Notes: generated by a model not told the origin, from the sequence alone. Counted from the stretch's first letter, positions 33,107-41,761 are shown. The stretch: 62,315 bases of DNA from Micrococcales bacterium 73-13 (GCA_001898855.1 MKVN01000034.1:24936-87250), one strand, 5' to 3'. A program made the numbers and translations.

Positions 33107-33112
33107 TAACGT
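33107..33112 (+). promoter_or_regulatory. -10 element of HU gene
   Basis: TAACGT, about 67 bases before the HU start. The rest of the gap 33021-33178 shows nothing else recognisable. Confidence 0.4.
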
Positions 33113-33178
33113 CGCGTGCGATTCCGGGCCGGTCCCGGGATCGTCCAGTCCCAGTAGAACGAGTCCGAGGAGGACAAC

Positions 33179-33463
33179 ATGGCGGACAGCCTGAACAAGG
33201 GCGACCTGGTCGCCGCAATCGCCGGCGAGACCGGTCTCACCCAGACGGCGGTCGCGGGTGTGCTCGACGCGTTCTTCGGCGTCGTGTCCAAGTCGGTCGC
33301 GAAGGGCACCAAGGTCGCGATCCCGGGCTGGGTCTCCTTCGAGCGCACCAGCCGCGCCGCCCGCACCGGCCGCAACCCCGCGACGGGCGCGACCATCAAC
33401 ATCCCCGCGTCGAAGAGCGTCAAGGTCTCGGCCGGCAGCAAGCTCAAGGCCGCGGTCAAGTAG
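33179..33463 (+). CDS. hup: HU family DNA-binding protein
   Basis: A 94-residue histone-like nucleoid protein with NKGDLVAAIAGETGLTQTAVAGVLDAFF (helical base, given in part), VSFERTSRAARTGRNPATGATI (DNA-binding arm) and KVSAGSKLKAAVK. It bends and coats DNA as a dimer. It lacks the long Lys-rich tail of mycobacterial HupB and so is the plain HU type. GAGGAGGAC gives a strong Shine-Dalgarno. A strong terminator follows. Confidence 0.95.
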   Translation: MADSLNKGDLVAAIAGETGLTQTAVAGVLDAFFGVVSKSVAKGTKVAIPGWVSFERTSRAARTGRNPATGATINIPASKSVKVSAGSKLKAAVK

Positions 33464-33481
33464 CTCGCACCACCACGTCGG

Positions 33482-33515
33482 AGGCGTCGGACCCGCGGGT
33501 CCGACGCCTTCCTCG
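33482..33515 (+). terminator. Terminator after HU gene
   Basis: Bases 33482-33509 form a perfect 28-base palindrome, followed by TCCTCG. It lies 18 bases after the stop. Confidence 0.75.
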
Positions 33516-33540
33516 TTCCCGGCTCCGCCGCGCACCTATC

Positions 33541-33546
33541 TAGGCT
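33541..33546 (+). promoter_or_regulatory. -10 element (leaderless) of copD-ctaG fusion gene
   Basis: TAGGCT seven bases before the GTG at 33554. Confidence 0.6.
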
Positions 33547-33553
33547 GGATGTC

Positions 33554-35494
33554 GTGCCAGCGCGCGCCATCGCACCGCTCGCCGCCGTCTCGCTCGTGGT
33601 CGCGGGCCTCGCGGCGGTGCTCGTCGGCCTCGCGGTCACCGGCGCGGCGCAGACCCCGCTGCTGCTGGACCCGGGCGCGTTCGTCCGCTACGGCGTCCCG
33701 ATCGTCGCGCTGCTGACGAGCCTCGCCGCCGCGGCGACACTCGGCCCGCTGGTGCTCGCACTGTTCGCCGTCCCGGTCGGCTCGCCCGCCTTCGAGCGGC
33801 TGCTGCGGCTGGCGGGCGTCGGCGCGACGGTGTGGACGCTCGGCGAGCTGTTCGACGCGCTGCTCGGCTACGCGCAGGCGATCGGCTCGCCGCTGCGCCT
33901 GGACGCGACCTTCGGCGCCGGCTTCTGGCAGTACCTCACCGACACGGATGCCGGGCTCTCGCGCCTGTGGGGCATCGGGCTCGCCGCGGCGGCCGCGATC
34001 GTCATCGCGTTCGCGAGCGGACCGTGGCTGCTCGCCGGCGCGGTCGTGCTCGCCGCGGCCGCGCTCGTCGCGCTCTCCCAGCTCGGCCACCAGGGCGGCA
34101 CGGCCGACCACGACGTGGCGTGGGGCGGGCTCTTCCTGCACGTGGCCTTCGCGGCGGCCTGGCTCGGCGGGCTCGGCGGCCTGCTGCTCGCGCGCGACAA
34201 GCCGATCGTCGAGCGCTACTCCTCGATCGCGCTGGTCTGCTTCCTGGTCGTCGCCGGCTCTGGGATCGTGAGCGCCTGGGTGCGGATCGGCGGGTTCGCG
34301 GGCCTCGCCACCTCCTACGGCGCCATCGTCGTGATCAAGGCCGTCGCGCTGCTCGCGCTCGGCGCGCTCGGCGTCGTCCACCGCGCCTGGGCGATCCGCA
34401 GGCTGCCCCGGCGGACGGCGTTCTGGGGCATCGTCGTCGGGGAGCTCGCGCTGATGGGCATCGCGAGCGGCATGGGCGCGGCGCTCGCCTCGAGCGCCCC
34501 CCCGGTGGACCCGACCCCGCTCGGCACCAGCCCGTCGGAGCTGCTGACCGGGTCGCCGCTGCCGCCCGACCCGAGCGCCGCGCACTACTTCTTCGGCGTC
34601 GCGCTCGACCCGATCTGGCTCGCGATCGTGCTCGCCGGCGGCGCGTTCTACCTCGTCGGCGTGATCCGGCTCGCGCGCCGGGGCGACCGCTGGCCGGTGC
34701 TGCGCACCGTGTCCTGGTTCGCCGGCCTGCTCGCGCTGCTCTGGGCGACGAACGGCGGCATCGGGGCCTATGTCGACAAGCTGTTCAGCGCGCACATGAT
34801 CATGCACATGGCGCTCGGCATGCTGATCCCGGTGCTGCTCGTGCCGGGCGCTCCCGTCACGCTCGCGCTGCGGGCGATCGCGCCGCGGAAGGACGGCAGC
34901 CGGGGCGCCAGGGAGTGGATCCTCGCCGCGGTGCACTCCCGGTACGGGCGGTTCATCGCGAACCCCTACGTCGCCGCGGTCATCTTCGTGCTGAGCCTCT
35001 GGGTCTTCTACTACACGCCGCTCTTCCGCTGGGCGGCGACGACCCACCTCGGTCACGAGTGGATGATCGTGCACTTCCTGATCAGCGGATACCTGTTCAC
35101 CCAGTCGCTGATCGGCGTCGACCCCGGGCCGGCGCGACCCGCGCACGCGGTGCGGCTCGTCATCCTGCTGGCGACGATGGCGGTGCACGCCTTCTTCGGC
35201 CTCGCGGTGATGAGCAGCACCGGGCTGCTGCTCGCGGACTGGTTCGGGGCGATGGGCTGGGACACCGGCGTCTCGGCGCTGCAGGACCAGCAGCGCGCCG
35301 GCGGCATCGCCTGGTCGGTCGGCGAGCTCCCGACGCTCGCGCTCGCGATCGCCGTGGCGATCCAGTGGGCGAGGACCGACACCCGGGAGCAGCGGCGGCT
35401 CGACCGCAAGGCGGACCGGGACGGCGACGCCGACCTCGAGGCGTACAACGCGATGCTCGCGCGGGTCGCCGCGCGGGACGACGACGCGGACTGA
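33554..35494 (+). CDS. CopD-CtaG fusion membrane protein (copper handling/oxidase assembly)
   Basis: A 646-residue polytopic protein. The N-terminal half (about 1-320) resembles CopD copper-transport proteins (HVAFAAAWLGGLGGLLL; FLVVAGSGIVSAWV). The C-terminal half (about 345-620) is a caa3-type CtaG domain with SAHMIMHMALGML, HEWMIVHFLISGYLF and HAFFGLAVMSS, whose His and Met residues may carry copper. The fusion is common in actinobacteria and is linked to copper delivery to cytochrome oxidase. The N-terminus begins directly in a membrane helix. Its stop abuts the stop of the convergent next gene with no gap. Confidence 0.88.
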   Translation: MPARAIAPLAAVSLVVAGLAAVLVGLAVTGAAQTPLLLDPGAFVRYGVPIVALLTSLAAAATLGPLVLALFAVPVGSPAFERLLRLAGVGATVWTLGELFDALLGYAQAIGSPLRLDATFGAGFWQYLTDTDAGLSRLWGIGLAAAAAIVIAFASGPWLLAGAVVLAAAALVALSQLGHQGGTADHDVAWGGLFLHVAFAAAWLGGLGGLLLARDKPIVERYSSIALVCFLVVAGSGIVSAWVRIGGFAGLATSYGAIVVIKAVALLALGALGVVHRAWAIRRLPRRTAFWGIVVGELALMGIASGMGAALASSAPPVDPTPLGTSPSELLTGSPLPPDPSAAHYFFGVALDPIWLAIVLAGGAFYLVGVIRLARRGDRWPVLRTVSWFAGLLALLWATNGGIGAYVDKLFSAHMIMHMALGMLIPVLLVPGAPVTLALRAIAPRKDGSRGAREWILAAVHSRYGRFIANPYVAAVIFVLSLWVFYYTPLFRWAATTHLGHEWMIVHFLISGYLFTQSLIGVDPGPARPAHAVRLVILLATMAVHAFFGLAVMSSTGLLLADWFGAMGWDTGVSALQDQQRAGGIAWSVGELPTLALAIAVAIQWARTDTREQRRLDRKADRDGDADLEAYNAMLARVAARDDDAD

Positions 35495-36472
35495 TCAGCC
35501 GCCCTCGCCGAGCATCGGCGTCAGGACCACCTCGCTCGCGCCGACGAAGGTGACGACGAAGCCGAGCGAGAACTCGACCTGCGTGTCGAAGGCGTAGACG
35601 CTCCCGTCGTAGGTGTCGACGACGTCGACCTGGAGCCGGGCGACCCCCGTCGCCTGCGGCACCGTCCACTCGCCCGGCGTCGCGGTCGGCCGGATGACGA
35701 CGTCGGGGTACTGCACGATCGACCAGGCGGGCGCCGAGGCGAGCCGGGGGTCGGCGACCCCGTGGCCGAACGGGCAGCCGGCCGGGAAGAGCCGCTGCTG
35801 CGTCGCGCACTCGTCCAGGTAGGCGCGCACCTGCTCCTCGACGACCGAGGTGAACACGTCGTTCGCCTGCGCGCCGACCAGGACGCTGCGCTCGATGCTC
35901 GGCGAGCCGAGCACGAGGGTCGTCGGATCGGCGCGCAGATAGGCGGACTCGTGCCCGAACACGATGACGCCGGGCGTGAAGGCGAGGTAGGAGCTCGGCA
36001 CGTCCTGCACCGGGGCGACGAAGCGGACACCGTTCGCCGTGAAGTCGCGCGCGTGCTGGACGGTGAGCTCGATCTGCGCCAGCGGCGTGGCGGCGAACCC
36101 CCAGGTCGGGAACATGCCGAGCACGGACCCGACCTGCTCGACCTGGAAGGCCGCCGTCCCGTCCCGCCCGGCCATCCGGTAGTCGACCGTGACGGTGTGC
36201 ACGTCGCCCTCGACGTCGGTCTCGGCGATGGTGACCGAGTCCAGGTCGCGGAGCAGCTCGACGGTGAGCAGGTCGGTCCGCGTGCTGCTCGTCGGCGACG
36301 GCCCCGCCATCGCGAGCGCGGCCGCGACGTCGTGCCGGGCGAGCGCGTCGAGGTAGCCGCGCACGAAGCCCGCCGGCGTGTAGACGGTCTGGTTCAGCAC
36401 GATCACCGCGGTGACGAAGGCGACGACGAGCAGGCCGCCCGCGATCGCCAGCCGGACCCAGAGCGCGCGCAC
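35495..36472 (-). CDS. Membrane-anchored protein of unknown function
   Basis: A 325-residue protein with a single N-terminal membrane helix (LAIAGGLLVVAFVTAVIVLN) and the rest predicted outside the cytoplasm. It starts with a short helical NTF2-like stretch (GFVRGYLDALARHDVAAALAM), then is mainly beta. Two cysteines in DECATQQRLFPAGCPFGHG may form a disulfide. I recognise no named family. The start is GTG, with TAGACT six bases upstream. It is divergent from the Pif1-like helicase gene. Confidence 0.7.
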   Translation of the reverse strand: MRALWVRLAIAGGLLVVAFVTAVIVLNQTVYTPAGFVRGYLDALARHDVAAALAMAGPSPTSSTRTDLLTVELLRDLDSVTIAETDVEGDVHTVTVDYRMAGRDGTAAFQVEQVGSVLGMFPTWGFAATPLAQIELTVQHARDFTANGVRFVAPVQDVPSSYLAFTPGVIVFGHESAYLRADPTTLVLGSPSIERSVLVGAQANDVFTSVVEEQVRAYLDECATQQRLFPAGCPFGHGVADPRLASAPAWSIVQYPDVVIRPTATPGEWTVPQATGVARLQVDVVDTYDGSVYAFDTQVEFSLGFVVTFVGASEVVLTPMLGEGG

Positions 36473-36478
36473 GGGCCA

Positions 36479-36484
36479 AGTCTA
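36479..36484 (-). promoter_or_regulatory. -10 element (leaderless) of 35495-36472 gene
   Basis: TAGACT on the minus strand, six bases before the GTG at 36472. Confidence 0.6.
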
Positions 36485-36521
36485 GGTTTCGACGCGGCGG
36501 CGGCTCGATCCGGGCTCCGGG

Positions 36522-36527
36522 TAGCCT
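36522..36527 (+). promoter_or_regulatory. -10 element (leaderless) of Pif1-like gene
   Basis: TAGCCT six bases before the GTG at 36534, divergent from the element at 36479-36484. Confidence 0.6.
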
Positions 36528-36533
36528 GGCCGG

Positions 36534-37817
36534 GTGCTCGACGCGCCCGATCTCACCCCGGAGCAGGCGGCGGTGTTCGACGCGATCGAGCTGTCGATGG
36601 AGCATGTCCTCGTGACCGGCCGCGCCGGCACCGGCAAGTCGACGCTGCTCGCGCACCTCGCCGAGCGCAGCAGCAAGCGGCTCGCGGTCTGCGCGCCGAC
36701 CGGGGTCGCCGCGCTCAACGTCGGCGGCCAGACCATCCACTCGCTGCTGCGTCTGCCGATCGGCGTCATCGCCGACCAGCCGCTGCCGCACCCGGAGGAG
36801 CTGCGACGGCTGCTGCGCGGCATCGAGACCCTCGTCGTCGACGAGGTCTCGATGGTCAACGCCGACCTGATGGACGCGATCGACCGCACGCTGCGCGAGT
36901 CGCGGAACCGCCGCCAGGAGCCGTTCGGCGGCGTGCAGGCGGTGCTGTTCGGCGACCCCTATCAGCTCGCGCCGGTGCCGCCGAGCGACCCGCACGAGCG
37001 CGCCTACTTCGCCGACCGCTACCGATCGCCGTGGTTCTTCGACGCGCGGGTGTGGGAGGAGGCGCCGCTGGAGGTGCGGACGCTGGAGGAGATCCACCGG
37101 CAGCGGGATCCCGAGTTCACCCGCATCCTGAACGCCGTGCGCTTCGATGAGGTCACCCAGGAGATGGCGGACCTGCTCAACGAGGCGGGGGCGCGGCCGG
37201 TGCCGGACGGGGCCGAGGCGATCACGCTGGCGACGACGAACGCGGCGGTCGCGGCGATCAACGCGCGCGGCCTCGCGGCGCTGCCCGGCTCGACGCGCAC
37301 GAGCGTCGCGGAGGTCGAGGGCGAGTTCGGCCGGGGGGCGTTCCCGGCGGACGAGTCCCTCGAGCTGAAGGCCGGCGCGCGGGTGATGTTCCTCCGCAAC
37401 GACGTCTCGGGCGACGCCCGCTGGGTGAACGGGACGACGGGGACCGTGGTGGGCATCGGCGACGAGCTGAGGGTCGAGGTCGACGGCGCGGTGCACGAGG
37501 TCCGGCCGACGACCTGGGAGAAGTTCCGCTACGAGTACGACGCCGGGACGAAGCAGCTGAAGAAGGAGGTCGTCGCGGAGTTCACCCAGTTCCCGCTCCG
37601 GCTCGCCTGGGCGGTCACGATCCACAAGTCGCAGGGGCAGACCTACGACCGGGCGCGGATCGACCTGGGCTCGGGGGCCTTCGCGCCGGGCCAGACCTAC
37701 GTCGCGCTCTCCCGGCTGCGCTCGCTCGACGGCCTGCACCTGTCGCGCCCGCTGCGCCGGCGCGACGTGATGGCCGACCGGGACGTGCGGCGCTTCATGG
37801 GCGGGCTCGAGGACTGA
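36534..37817 (+). CDS. Pif1-like SF1B DNA helicase
   Basis: A 427-residue helicase. Walker A is TGRAGTGKSTLL, then CAPTGVAALNVGGQTIHSLL, Walker B TLVVDEVSMVNADLMD, motif III AVLFGDPYQLAPVPP, and the C-terminal motifs AWAVTIHKSQGQTYDRARID and YVALSRLRSLDGL. This order is that of Pif1/Dda-type 5'-3' helicases, which unwind G-quadruplexes and forks. Only the core is present. The C-terminal WYL/UvrD-like additions seen in some bacterial relatives are missing. The start is GTG. Confidence 0.88.
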   Translation: MLDAPDLTPEQAAVFDAIELSMEHVLVTGRAGTGKSTLLAHLAERSSKRLAVCAPTGVAALNVGGQTIHSLLRLPIGVIADQPLPHPEELRRLLRGIETLVVDEVSMVNADLMDAIDRTLRESRNRRQEPFGGVQAVLFGDPYQLAPVPPSDPHERAYFADRYRSPWFFDARVWEEAPLEVRTLEEIHRQRDPEFTRILNAVRFDEVTQEMADLLNEAGARPVPDGAEAITLATTNAAVAAINARGLAALPGSTRTSVAEVEGEFGRGAFPADESLELKAGARVMFLRNDVSGDARWVNGTTGTVVGIGDELRVEVDGAVHEVRPTTWEKFRYEYDAGTKQLKKEVVAEFTQFPLRLAWAVTIHKSQGQTYDRARIDLGSGAFAPGQTYVALSRLRSLDGLHLSRPLRRRDVMADRDVRRFMGGLED

Positions 37818-37883
37818 CGCCGGCTTGCCCCCGGCGGCGATGTTCCGGCAGGGTGTTGGGAGCATCGACACGAAGGGAACCCC

Positions 37884-38570
37884 ATGAGCGACGCGAGCAC
37901 CGGCGGCACGCCGGCCGGTTGGTACGAGGACGGCGTCACCGCCGGCCAGGAGCGCTACTGGGACGGCACGCAGTGGACCGACCAGTTCCGCCCGCTCGCT
38001 CCGGCGGCGCCCGTCGTCGAGCCGACGCCGGCTGCGGCGCCCGCCGCGGCTCCGACCGCCTACCCGCCGTACCAGCCGGCCACCGGCGCGGCGCCCGCTG
38101 CCGCTCCCGCGGCGGCCGCTGCCGCGTACCCGGCGTATCAGCCCGCCTCCGCCGCGGCGCCCGGCGCCCCGCGGAAGGGGCTCTCGAAGGGCGCGCTGAT
38201 CGGCATCATCGTCGCGGCCGTCGTGGTCGTCGCCGCGATCGTGGTCGTCATCATCGGCGCCTCGACGAACTGGTTCCAGGGCGGCGGCGCCTCGAGCGCC
38301 CAGCAGTCCCAGTTCCTGCAGCACGTGAAGGCCTCCGGCGCATCGGGCGCCTCCGATCAGGACCTCCTGAAGGCGGGCAACTCGCTGTGCGACGCGGGCC
38401 GGATGATGATCGGCGGCGACTACTTCGGCGGTGCGACGAAGGCGATGGAGCTCTACAGCAGCAACCTCGACCTGATGACCCTCGGCTACGTCAGCCAGTA
38501 CGCGATGAGCGACCTGTGCCCGGACGTGGCGGCGAAGCTCGCCGAGCTCGGGGAGTCCGTCACGCCCTGA
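37884..38570 (+). CDS. DUF2510 domain membrane protein
   Basis: A 228-residue protein. The N-terminal DUF2510 motif (PAGWYEDGVTAGQERYWDG...WTDQ, about 10-37) is followed by a Pro/Ala-rich linker with two similar copies of AAAPAAAPTAYPPYQPA. One membrane helix comes next (about 110-132, IIVAAVVVVAAIVVVIIG), then an outer helical domain with two Cys and a pattern like DUF732 (GNSLCDAGRMM; MSDLCPDVAAKL). Function unknown. GAAGGGA precedes the ATG. Confidence 0.75.
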   Translation: MSDASTGGTPAGWYEDGVTAGQERYWDGTQWTDQFRPLAPAAPVVEPTPAAAPAAAPTAYPPYQPATGAAPAAAPAAAAAAYPAYQPASAAAPGAPRKGLSKGALIGIIVAAVVVVAAIVVVIIGASTNWFQGGGASSAQQSQFLQHVKASGASGASDQDLLKAGNSLCDAGRMMIGGDYFGGATKAMELYSSNLDLMTLGYVSQYAMSDLCPDVAAKLAELGESVTP

Positions 38571-38580
38571 CGCGTGCGTG

Positions 38581-38612
38581 CGACGGCCGGGGCCCGCGGG
38601 TCCCGGCCGTCG
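38581..38612. terminator. Bidirectional hairpin between convergent genes
   Basis: CGACGGCCGGG (38581-38591) pairs perfectly with CCCGGCCGTCG (38602-38612). It lies between the DUF2510 and nitronate monooxygenase genes. There is no T-run on either side. Confidence 0.6.
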
Positions 38613-38630
38613 GCGTTCCGGGATCCCGGA

Positions 38631-39692
38631 TCAGGATCGACCCGGCACGCCGGCCAGCAGCTCCGCGAAGACCTCGCGCACGTCCGTCGACCGCGCGAGC
38701 GGCGCGGCCTGCCCGAGCCAGAGCGACAGCAGCTCGCCGACGCCGCGCCGGCCGGCCTCGGCGCGGAACTGCCCGGTGAGCCAGTTCTGCGCCGGGAAGG
38801 GCGCGATCGCGTCGGCCGCCTCGATCGTGCGCACCGCCAGGTTCGGCGCGCCGCGGGCGAGGCGGCCGCTCATCGCGCGGGTGAGCACGGTGCCGTGCGC
38901 GGGGGTCGCGGCGATCGCCTCGCGGTGGGGCTCGGTCGCCGCGGACGCGCTGGTGCGCAGGAACGCCGTCCCGGCCAGCGCCGCCTCGGCTCCGAGCGCG
39001 AACGCGGCGGCGACGCCCCGCCGGTCGGCGATCCCGCCGGCGGCGATCACCGGCACGCCGACCGCGTCGACCACCTGCGGCACCAGCGCGACGGTGCCGA
39101 CGAGCGACCGCTCCGCAGGCCGGAGGAAGGACACCCGATGGCCGGCGGCCTCGAAGCCGGTGGCGACGATCGCGTCGACGCCGCCCGCCTCGAGCACGAC
39201 GGCCTCCTCCACGGTGGTCGCGGTGCCGATCAGGCGGATGCCGGCTGCGCGTGCGCGGTCGACCAGCCAGGGCTCCGGCACGCCGTAGACGACGCTGATC
39301 GCCGCAGGGCGGGCCGCGATGGCCGCGTCGAGCTGCTCCCGCGGATCCGGGAGGAAACGGGCCGGCCGCGGAGGGACGTCGATTCCGAGCTCGTCGAAGA
39401 GCGGCCGCACCGCCGCGATCGCGGCCTCGTCGATGCCGTCGTCCGGCCGGACCTCGTCGCCGGTCGGCAGCCAGAGGTTCAGCGCGAACGGGCGCCCGGT
39501 GCGCTCGCGGATCGCGGCGGCGGTCTGGGCGATGCGCTCCGGGACGTAGCCGTAGAGCCCGTAGGAGCCGAGGCCGCCGAGCTCGCTGACCGTCGCGGTC
39601 AGCTCGACGGAGGAGAGCCCGCCGAAGGCGCCGAGCACGATCGGCGCCTCCACGCCGAGCAGCTCCGCGATGCGGTCACGCCTCGTGCTCAT
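38631..39692 (-). CDS. Nitronate monooxygenase family flavoprotein
   Basis: A 353-residue FMN TIM-barrel of the NMO/2-nitropropane dioxygenase family, also related to FabK. The start is PIVLGAFGGLSSVELTATVS, ISVVYGVPEPWLVDRARAAG follows, then DAIVATGFEAAGHR (phosphate-binding loop and His) and VPVIAAGGIADRRGVAAAFALGA. It oxidises alkyl nitronates such as propionate-3-nitronate. It overlaps the 55-residue zinc-ribbon gene by 17 bases and has GAGGAGG upstream inside that gene. Confidence 0.85.
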   Translation of the reverse strand: MSTRRDRIAELLGVEAPIVLGAFGGLSSVELTATVSELGGLGSYGLYGYVPERIAQTAAAIRERTGRPFALNLWLPTGDEVRPDDGIDEAAIAAVRPLFDELGIDVPPRPARFLPDPREQLDAAIAARPAAISVVYGVPEPWLVDRARAAGIRLIGTATTVEEAVVLEAGGVDAIVATGFEAAGHRVSFLRPAERSLVGTVALVPQVVDAVGVPVIAAGGIADRRGVAAAFALGAEAALAGTAFLRTSASAATEPHREAIAATPAHGTVLTRAMSGRLARGAPNLAVRTIEAADAIAPFPAQNWLTGQFRAEAGRRGVGELLSLWLGQAAPLARSTDVREVFAELLAGVPGRS

Positions 39693-39843
39693 CCTCGGCC
39701 TCCTCCTCGCCGCCGCCCCGCTCCCGGTCCCCGAGCCTCCTGCCGCATCGCCAGCAGGTCGCCGTCGCGTGCTCGGCGAGCGCGCCGCAGTCCGGGCACA
39801 CCCGGTCGAGCCAGCAGACCGCCTCGCCGCCCTCGTCGCTCAT
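39676..39843 (-). CDS. 55-residue zinc-ribbon protein
   Basis: A very short gene with two knuckles, CPDCG (16-20) and CWRCG (30-34), and an extra Cys at 10, followed by an acidic tail (GGGEEEAEDEHEA). The four cysteines form a classic zinc ribbon. Its ATG overlaps the DUF488 stop (ATGA) and its end overlaps the nitronate monooxygenase start by 17 bases. This tight coupling supports that it is translated. The function is unknown, perhaps a partner of one neighbour. Confidence 0.7.
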   Translation of the reverse strand: MSDEGGEAVCWLDRVCPDCGALAEHATATCWRCGRRLGDRERGGGEEEAEDEHEA

Positions 39844-40202
39844 CCGGCGGGCGCCTCCAGGACGTCCCGGAGCACCACGGCATGGTTGATCCGGGGGTCG
39901 TGCGCGGCGAACAGCAGGGTCGTCACGGGATGATCGCGGATCACCCCGCGCAGCTCGTCGAGCGCCGGGCTCGTGGCGAGCTCCGCCCGGTAGCGCGCGG
40001 CGAACTCGTCCATCCGCGCGGGATCGTGCTGCCACCAGGTGCGCAGCGCCGGGCTCGGCGCGACGGCGCCCAGCCACAGGTCGACGTCCGCGCGCTCCTT
40101 GCTCAGGCCGCGCGGCCAGAGCCGGTCCACCAGCACCCGGTAGCCGTCGGCCGCCTCGGGTGCGTCGTAGACCCGCTTGATGCGCAACGTCGGATCCGCC
40201 AC
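39840..40202 (-). CDS. DUF488 family protein
   Basis: A 120-residue protein with family features RIKRVYDAPEAADGYRVLVDR, LWPRGLSKERADVDLWLGAV and TLLFAAHDPRINHAVVLRDVL. DUF488 proteins are small, cytoplasmic and uncharacterised. The start is GTG with GAGGAGG upstream. First gene of a coupled set with the zinc ribbon and nitronate monooxygenase genes. Confidence 0.88.
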   Translation of the reverse strand: MADPTLRIKRVYDAPEAADGYRVLVDRLWPRGLSKERADVDLWLGAVAPSPALRTWWQHDPARMDEFAARYRAELATSPALDELRGVIRDHPVTTLLFAAHDPRINHAVVLRDVLEAPAG

Positions 40203-40269
40203 GATCGCCTCCTCGTGCCTGCGGCTCCCGCCGACCCGAGACTACTCCCGGCGGCGGAGCGCCGGCCGA

Positions 40270-41640
40270 CTACCAGACGGGCGGCTCGGCCCCCCAGGCG
40301 CCGCCGATCTCCGGATACTCGGCCGGAGCGCCGGCGTAGGTCAGCACGGGCGCGGCCGTGACGAGGGCCGTCCCGCCGCAGCGGCCGATCTGGACGGTCT
40401 CGGCCGGCCGGCTGTCGGAGCGCCGCGAGGCCGTGGCGCCCGCGGCCAGCAGCTCCTGCGCGACGCGCGCGAGCGCGACCGACACCGTCGCGCCGTCGCC
40501 CGCCGCGTGCCGCGTCACGAGGGCGCGGACGATGCCGGCCGCGAGGAGGTGGCCGGCGCTGTGGTCGAGGGCCTGCGCCGGGAGGGCGCCGGGCCGGACG
40601 CCGTCCTCGGACTCGACCACGGCGATGCCGCTCGCCGCCTGCACGATGCTGTCGAAGCCGCGCCGGTCGCCCCACGGACCGGCGTCGCCCCAGGCGCTGA
40701 CGCGCCCCACGACGATGCCCGGTCGCCGCTCGGCGAGCGCGTCCGGAGACAGCCCGAGCCGGTCGAGGCCGCCCGGTCGGTAGCCGGTGACGACGACGTC
40801 GGCCGCGGCCAGCAGCTCGTCGAAGGAGGCTCGGTCGCCCGGCGCGGCGAGGTCGAGCAGAGCGGACCGCTTGCCCTGCCCGGTGTCCAGGTGCTGCCAC
40901 GGGATCTCCGGGAGTCGCGGCGAGTCGATGCGGAGCACGTCGGCGCCGGCGAACGCGAGATCGCGGCTCGCGACCGGTCCGGCGATGACGCGGGTCAGGT
41001 CGAGGACGCGGACGCCGTCGAGCGGTCGACGCGCGGCGCCCCAGACCCGCCCGCCGTCGCCCGGCAGCGGGCGGAGGTCGACGAGGGGCGTCGGGGCGAG
41101 CGCCGCGGCGTGCGGATGCCGCGCCCACTCGTCGGGGGTCCGCACCCGGACGGCGATCGCACCCGTCTCGGCGGCCCGATCCTCCAGATCCTGGGCGGCC
41201 ATGGCCCGGAACGCCGCCGCGACCGCCTCCTGCGGGCCGTCCTCGGGGACGCCGAGGAGCGCCCGGAGCCGCGCGGCGTGATGCGGGTAGTTGCCATGGG
41301 TGCGCACCCATCCGTCGCCGGTCCGGAAGAAGCCCGACAGGGGCGCCCAGGCGTTCGGCGCCTCGCCGCCCAGCCGGAAGCTGCGCTCGCTGCGGATCGA
41401 GGTGCAGAGCCGGTCGCCGGAGAGCCGCACGGTCGGGATCGCCTCGACGAGCCCTCGCGCGACCATCGCCTCGTGCACGGCCAGCGCCGCCGCGGCGACG
41501 CTGTCCGAGGCCAGGCCGACGACGTCCAGCCGGGAGGGAAGGCTCGCCGGCGGCTCCATCGGGGCGACGGCCTCGAGCGCGCCCGGGTCGCCGCCGAGGT
41601 CGTGCCACGCCCTCCGGCCGAACCGTCCGATGCCGCTCAT
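40270..41640 (-). CDS. CaiB/BaiF-type CoA transferase with exchanged halves
   Basis: A 456-residue class III CoA transferase. The segment that normally begins these proteins, LDGVRVLDLTRVIAGP, is at 207-222. It is followed by GQGKRSALLDL (255-264), VVVTGYRPGGLDRLGL and the likely catalytic Asp359 in QALDHSAGHLLAAGIVRAL. The first 200 residues (GWVRTHGNYPHHAARLRALLG; AIAVRVRTPDEWARH) resemble the part usually found after these motifs. Substrate unknown. GGAGGGAGG precedes the ATG. Confidence 0.8.
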   Translation of the reverse strand: MSGIGRFGRRAWHDLGGDPGALEAVAPMEPPASLPSRLDVVGLASDSVAAAALAVHEAMVARGLVEAIPTVRLSGDRLCTSIRSERSFRLGGEAPNAWAPLSGFFRTGDGWVRTHGNYPHHAARLRALLGVPEDGPQEAVAAAFRAMAAQDLEDRAAETGAIAVRVRTPDEWARHPHAAALAPTPLVDLRPLPGDGGRVWGAARRPLDGVRVLDLTRVIAGPVASRDLAFAGADVLRIDSPRLPEIPWQHLDTGQGKRSALLDLAAPGDRASFDELLAAADVVVTGYRPGGLDRLGLSPDALAERRPGIVVGRVSAWGDAGPWGDRRGFDSIVQAASGIAVVESEDGVRPGALPAQALDHSAGHLLAAGIVRALVTRHAAGDGATVSVALARVAQELLAAGATASRRSDSRPAETVQIGRCGGTALVTAAPVLTYAGAPAEYPEIGGAWGAEPPVW

Positions 41641-41690
41641 CTGCGACCTCCCTCCGCCGTCGCTCGACCAGCCCGGAGATCGGTACTCGG

Positions 41691-41761
41691 AGGGGATGAC
41701 GGGAATCGAACCCGCGCTACCAGCTTGGGAAGCTGGAGTTCTGCCATTGAACTACATCCCC
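41691..41761 (-). tRNA. tRNA-Gly (anticodon CCC)
   Basis: Read on the minus strand, it has a 7-base-pair acceptor stem (GGGGATG with CATCCCC), D stem GTTC/GAAC, anticodon stem CCAGC/GCTGG with loop TTCCCAA (anticodon CCC, codon GGG), and T arm GCGGG-TTCGATT-CCCGT. The length is 71 bases and CCA is not encoded. TATGGT (41783-41788) is a possible -10. It lies beside dcd, as in mycobacteria. Confidence 0.95.
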
